Part shown: in pieces, positions 60,718-64,000 of the stretch
Layout of the letters: the number at the start of each line of letters is the position of its first letter
Position numbering within the stretch: position 1 is the stretch's first letter
Made by a program: the position numbers and the translations under genes
The notes under the pieces: generated by a model
What the model saw: only the letters and a program-made list of their open reading frames with translations
Told to the model about the DNA's origin: nothing
The model's database searches: none
Assembly (NCBI RefSeq): GCF_023159225.1
Contig: NC_063162.1
Span: forward strand, 97,358,880-97,422,879
Reading direction: 5' to 3'
From: Perognathus longimembris pacificus
Lineage: Eukaryota; Chordata; Mammalia; Rodentia; Heteromyidae
Length of the DNA: 64,000 nt

Positions 60718-60902
60718 TACTGTTGCCAGTCCTGGGGCTTGAACTCAGGGCCTGGGCATTGTCTCTGAGCTTCTTTTGCTCAAGGCTAGCACTCTATCAC
60801 TTGAGCCACAATACAAGTTCTGGCTTTTTCTGTTTATGTGTTACTGTGGAATTGAGTCCAGGGCATCATGCATGTGAGTCAAGCACTCTATTTCTCTCTG
60901 TA
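60649..60902 (-). mobile_element. IDL-Geo SINE, 5'-truncated, with (AAT)n tail and duplication
   Basis: Flanked by a perfect 14-bp duplication tatttctctctgta (60649-60662 and 60889-60902). The body ends at caagcactc, so about 25 bases of the ID 5' end were never inserted. The tail has grown into a (TTA)n tract at about 60666-60717. Moderately diverged. Confidence 0.93.
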
Positions 60903-60911
60903 AGAACTGAC

Positions 60912-61138
60912 TGAGGGGGTGGAGAATATGGCTTAGTGGTAGAGTTCTTGCCTTGCATTCATGAAGCCCTGGGTTCAATTCCTCAGCACCACACAAACAG
61001 AAAAAGTCGAAAGTGGTATTGTGGTTCTACTGGTAGAGGTCCAGCCTTGAGCAAAAAGAAGCTAGTGACAGTACTCAGGCCCTGAGTCCAAGCCCCAGGA
61101 CACCCCCCCCAAATAAATAAATAAACAAATAAATAAAC
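60912..61138 (+). mobile_element. IDL-Geo SINE, sense, diverged
   Basis: Sense copy from gggggtggagaatatggctt, through a degraded B box gggttcaattcctcagcacc, to gtccaagccccaggac. It ends in a C-run and an (AAAT)n tail. It sits only about 10-25 bases from the preceding inverted copy. Confidence 0.9.
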
Positions 61139-61205
61139 CAATTGAGGAATCTGTAATCCTATTTCATTATTTTGTAAAATATTTTTGGCTAGAAAAGTAG
61201 TATGC

Positions 61206-61292
61206 CTCTAGGTGTGGCTTATGTGGCAGAGCACCTCCCTATTAAATATGAGACTCTGTTCATTCCCCCGTAGTGCCAAAAACAAAAATAGG
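61206..61292 (+). mobile_element. ID-like (tRNA-derived) SINE monomer
   Basis: Contains ggtgtggcttatgtggcaga, gcacctccctattaaatatg and tagtgccaaaaacaaaaata. A monomeric tRNA-like SINE whose B box is decayed. Confidence 0.65.
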
Positions 61293-62032
61293 GTTGGGGA
61301 GCCCAGCCTCTTAGATGCTAAATCAGTTAATATAGTAAAATTTTTCTTGACAACACTGTCAGAATTTACTGCACGGTTTGTATAGAGAAGGACAGTCCTT
61401 TCCTCTGGAATTGGGGTTATAGTAGGAGTACAGGGAAATTTGCAAAGGTGTGTAATGATATGTGTCATCATTTTGAACTTGGAAAGTGATATTAAGTAAA
61501 TTTTATCCATGTTTTGTAATCTTAGGCCTAAAGAAAAATAAACTTCTTTCTTTGTTTTTTGGTGACCTAGTTCCGAATTGCCAAGTTCATTTTCTGTGTC
61601 TCACTATTCCAATACATTAGAGCAATATCCCCCACTTTTCTCAGGAGTACTTCATAAACAGCACCCTGAGATGTTATTAACAGGGCCTGGAGAGACCTAG
61701 AGGACAACCCCGCCGCCTCCCCCACCCCCACCCCCACCCCAGGACAGTTGTTACTTTCTGTGCAGCTAATGTTGCCTTGCCTTTCAGTAGCAAGTCCCAT
61801 CTTCATTTTGTGATTTTCACTTCTGTTCTTTTTCCTCAAGTGCTTGCATCAGTCCTCAGGCCATGTGATGATGATGACATCTGGCCTTTGCCTTGGACTT
61901 TCCTGCCCAGGTTCAGATGGATGAGCTGGTTTTGCAAGATCTAATTCCATGCATATCATTGAGTTGGGAGAGCAAGCACAGTTTTAAATGAGCTACCAAA
62001 ATAAAGCTTTGTATTTTATTTTATTCTTTTAT
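61293..62032. other. unassigned stretch containing a G4 motif
   Basis: No exon is supported. The minus-strand frames at 61208-61839 have no domain. The C-rich tract at 61708-61740 is listed separately. Confidence 0.4.
61708..61740 (-). repeat. G-quadruplex-forming tract (C-rich on +)
   Basis: Runs of four to five C separated by a single A (cccccacccccacccccacc) preceded by a further C-run. On the minus strand this gives four to five G-runs with one-base loops, the most stable quadruplex arrangement. Confidence 0.9.
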
Positions 62033-62232
62033 TTTGTGCTGTCCTGGGGCATGAACTCAGGGCCTAGGCACTGTCTCTTGAGCTTTTTTCTTTTCCCTGA
62101 AGGCTAGTGCTCTACCAATGAGCCAGAGCTCCACTTTTAGCTTTTTCTAATGAGTTTATTAGAGAATCTCATGGATTTTCCTGCCTGGGCTGGCTTTGAA
62201 CCACAATCCTCAGATCTCAGTTTCTCGATGTA
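62033..62232 (-). mobile_element. composite B1(7SL)-Geo SINE, truncated at the B1 5' end
   Basis: A TTTTA-rich tail, Geo half (gtcctggggcatgaactcag, aggctagtgctctaccaatg) and B1 half (ctgcctgggctggctttgaa, cctcagatctcag). The B1 5' end (gattacaggc region) is absent and an L1 3' end begins within a few bases. Confidence 0.85.
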
Positions 62233-62235
62233 TTT

Positions 62236-62432
62236 TATTTTATAATTTGTATTTGGAACTGTTTAGTGTAAATCTAATGAACAACTCATGGGGGAAAGGG
62301 AAAGGGGGAGGGGGGAGGAAAGAATGAGGGAGGAGGTAACAAACAGTACAAGAAATGTATCCAATGCCTAACATATGAAACTGTAACCGCTCTGTATATC
62401 AGTTTGACAATAAAAATTTAAAAAAAAAGAGT
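62236..62432 (+). mobile_element. L1 LINE 3' end, 5'-truncated
   Basis: A polypurine tract (gggaaagggggaggggggag), gaatgagggaggaggtaaca, aatgcctaacatatgaaact and a gtttgacaataaaaattt terminus with an A-tail. It abuts the truncated SINE, so its insertion or an associated deletion may have removed the SINE end. Confidence 0.88.
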
Positions 62433-63841
62433 CACGGCCATTATTATTACTTTTTTTTAATAACACTTTTGTAATAAAACTAGAGGATGCCTTAATAGTG
62501 TTTTAGGAGTTAGTAGTACTTTGCTTTATGGGGATGTCAGTTACTTCTAGAGCTTTTGAGAAATTAAAATCAGAGTGGCAAAATGAATAGTACGATTTTT
62601 TTCTGGTAAAATATGCATATGAACTAAGCCATAAAAATGAGACGATTGAGAGTTTTTACTTATTTATTTATTTTTTTACTGGCCCAGGTATTTTTTCTTG
62701 TGTCATGGTCCATAGCAGTCTGTGGCATCTTACTTGTCTTTCCTTTGAACTTCAAACCCTTGAACTTGATCTGAGGAGTTGGATATAAACAGCACTCCAG
62801 GGTCTTGCATGTGACCAAATATTTTACTATAATTAGTAAGGTTTATGGCCTGCTGTAACCTTTCTTGAATGATAGCTGTAAAAATTAGTGCTTTTATTAG
62901 CACCAAGTTTTGAATAGTTAAGAGAATAGAGTGTCAGTTTGCAGGAGTTTTCTTTAAATTACAGTAATTGAACAAACACTGAGTAGGGGATAAAGTACTA
63001 TTTAACTGGAATTTAACACTTTTAAATAATTATTTTAACTCCTGTGAGTTTGGTGAAGTAGAAAGGAGAATTAAATATTGAAGTTGAATGAGTGTTCAGG
63101 CAATTTCAAAACAGACTTTATATTTTATATAAATGATCCAAATTAACTTGCGTCTTAGTTTACAAAACTAAAGGAAAAATGTTGGGAAGAAGAATTAAGA
63201 GCTTAATAATAATATTAAATAAGGATATTAAATAAGTGCAGAGATATATCAAAGATGGGCAGAGGGAGGGTACAATGTTCAGTGCTCCCAGTATTACTGT
63301 GGATGAGCAAGCTTTTCTGTATTGAAAGTTCAGGGCTGACTCTGTGACATTACAATAGAGGTTAAAAATCCAGGTAGTAAATGGGTAGGTTGAAAACACT
63401 GATCCAACCAAGGCCTGGTAATCCTAACATAACTTGGTAATGAATTTCAAAGAAATAGAGCATCTAGGAAGTATAATGTATTATGTGCTTTCAAATGAGA
63501 AAAGAAGAGGAAAGAGACAATGTTGAATGAAACTGCAAATTTCTTGTACATTATTTCCATTTATAGCTCTTTCTCTAAGAAGAATATTGGGAGTTGTGTG
63601 TTAATATAAATATATATGTATACACATATGTAGGTACATATTATATATTTATACATATATAAATGTATACACATGCAAATCTGTAAAACACACCTAGAAA
63701 TAGGCATAGAAAACAAGTAGATACATATCTAGCTATTTAATTAGACTGTTTTTATTAAAACAGGTCTTATGAGATATAAATTGGAATAGTCTTAGGAAGA
63801 TTTAAGAGTATTTTTTCTTGCTTTTAAAAATTGCTAGAATA
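62433..63841. other. unassigned non-coding stretch
   Basis: A TA-rich tract with internal near-palindromes lies at about 63601-63672. The minus-strand frame at 63160-63411 has no domain. Confidence 0.45.
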
Positions 63842-64000
63842 GGGCTGGGGATATAGCCTAGTGGCAAGAGTGCCTGCCTCGGATACACGAGGCCCTAGGT
63901 TCGATTCCCCAGCACCACATATACAGAAAACGGCCAGAAGCGGCGCTGTGGCTCAAGTGGCAGAGTGCTAGCCTTGAGCGGGAAGAAGCCAGGGACAGTG
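63842..64000 (+). mobile_element. IDL-Geo SINE, young subtype, cut by the window end
   Basis: Sense copy with gggctggggatatagcctag, tgcctgcctcggatacacga, an intact B box aggttcgattccccagcacc, gaaaacggccagaagcggcg and ccttgagcgggaagaagcca. These are the complements of the young-subtype bases. The 3' 40 or so bases and the tail lie beyond the window. Confidence 0.95.

Overview
The window is mammalian nuclear, non-coding DNA. It is AT-rich and CpG-poor, and I found no convincing protein-coding exon, rRNA, functional tRNA, CRISPR array or bacterial-type gene. No open reading frame exceeds 148 codons. The long ones either lie in repeats or show no recognisable domain, codon pattern or splice context. 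The best reading is a gene desert or the inside of a very long intron.

The host is most likely a geomyoid rodent (kangaroo rats, pocket mice, pocket gophers). The most frequent repeat is a dimeric SINE of about 200 bp. Its left half is an ID-like, tRNA-Ala-derived monomer with an intact B box, and its right half is a second monomer that I recognise as the Geo module of the IDL-Geo SINE family, described as restricted to Geomyoidea. Twelve copies are present; seven have target-site duplications that I could read. A second composite family of eight copies joins a 7SL-derived B1-like left half to the same Geo-type right half. Plain B1-like copies, small ID-like monomers and many 5'-truncated rodent L1 3' ends fill the rest of the young layer. 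The older layer contains MIR, L2, L1M and MaLR fragments shared by placental mammals.

Layout. 1-5 kb: an L1 3' end, a (GT)n tract, an L2 piece and an old L1M. 5-13 kb: MIR pieces, two B1-Geo and two IDL-Geo copies, an L1M 3' end, an L2 piece and (AC)n. 13-21 kb: several L1 3' ends, including a head-to-head pair at 15.0-16.1 kb, a long polypyrimidine tract and a young IDL-Geo. 21-27 kb: a MaLR LTR inserted in a MIR, two IDL-Geo and one B1-Geo. 27-32 kb: the longest repeat-poor stretch. 32-43 kb: nested IDL-Geo/B1-Geo, further IDL-Geo copies, a CpG-enriched block at 40.2-41.4 kb, and an L1 3' UTR split by a SINE. 43-50 kb: an L1M split by a B1, then mostly unassigned sequence with a weak hAT-transposase-like trace. 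50-64 kb: more L1 3' ends and SINEs, an inverted SINE pair at 60.7-61.1 kb, a strong G-quadruplex motif at 61.7 kb, and an IDL-Geo copy cut by the window end.

No genes work together here. The biology on view is retrotransposition: L1 3' ends with A-rich tails, SINEs with T-rich insertion sites and duplications, nested insertions that order events in time, and SINE tails that became microsatellites. I did not find an undescribed functional system. The most useful leads are the shared Geo module, the inverted repeat pairs and the CpG-retaining block. All family names come from pattern recognition without a database search.
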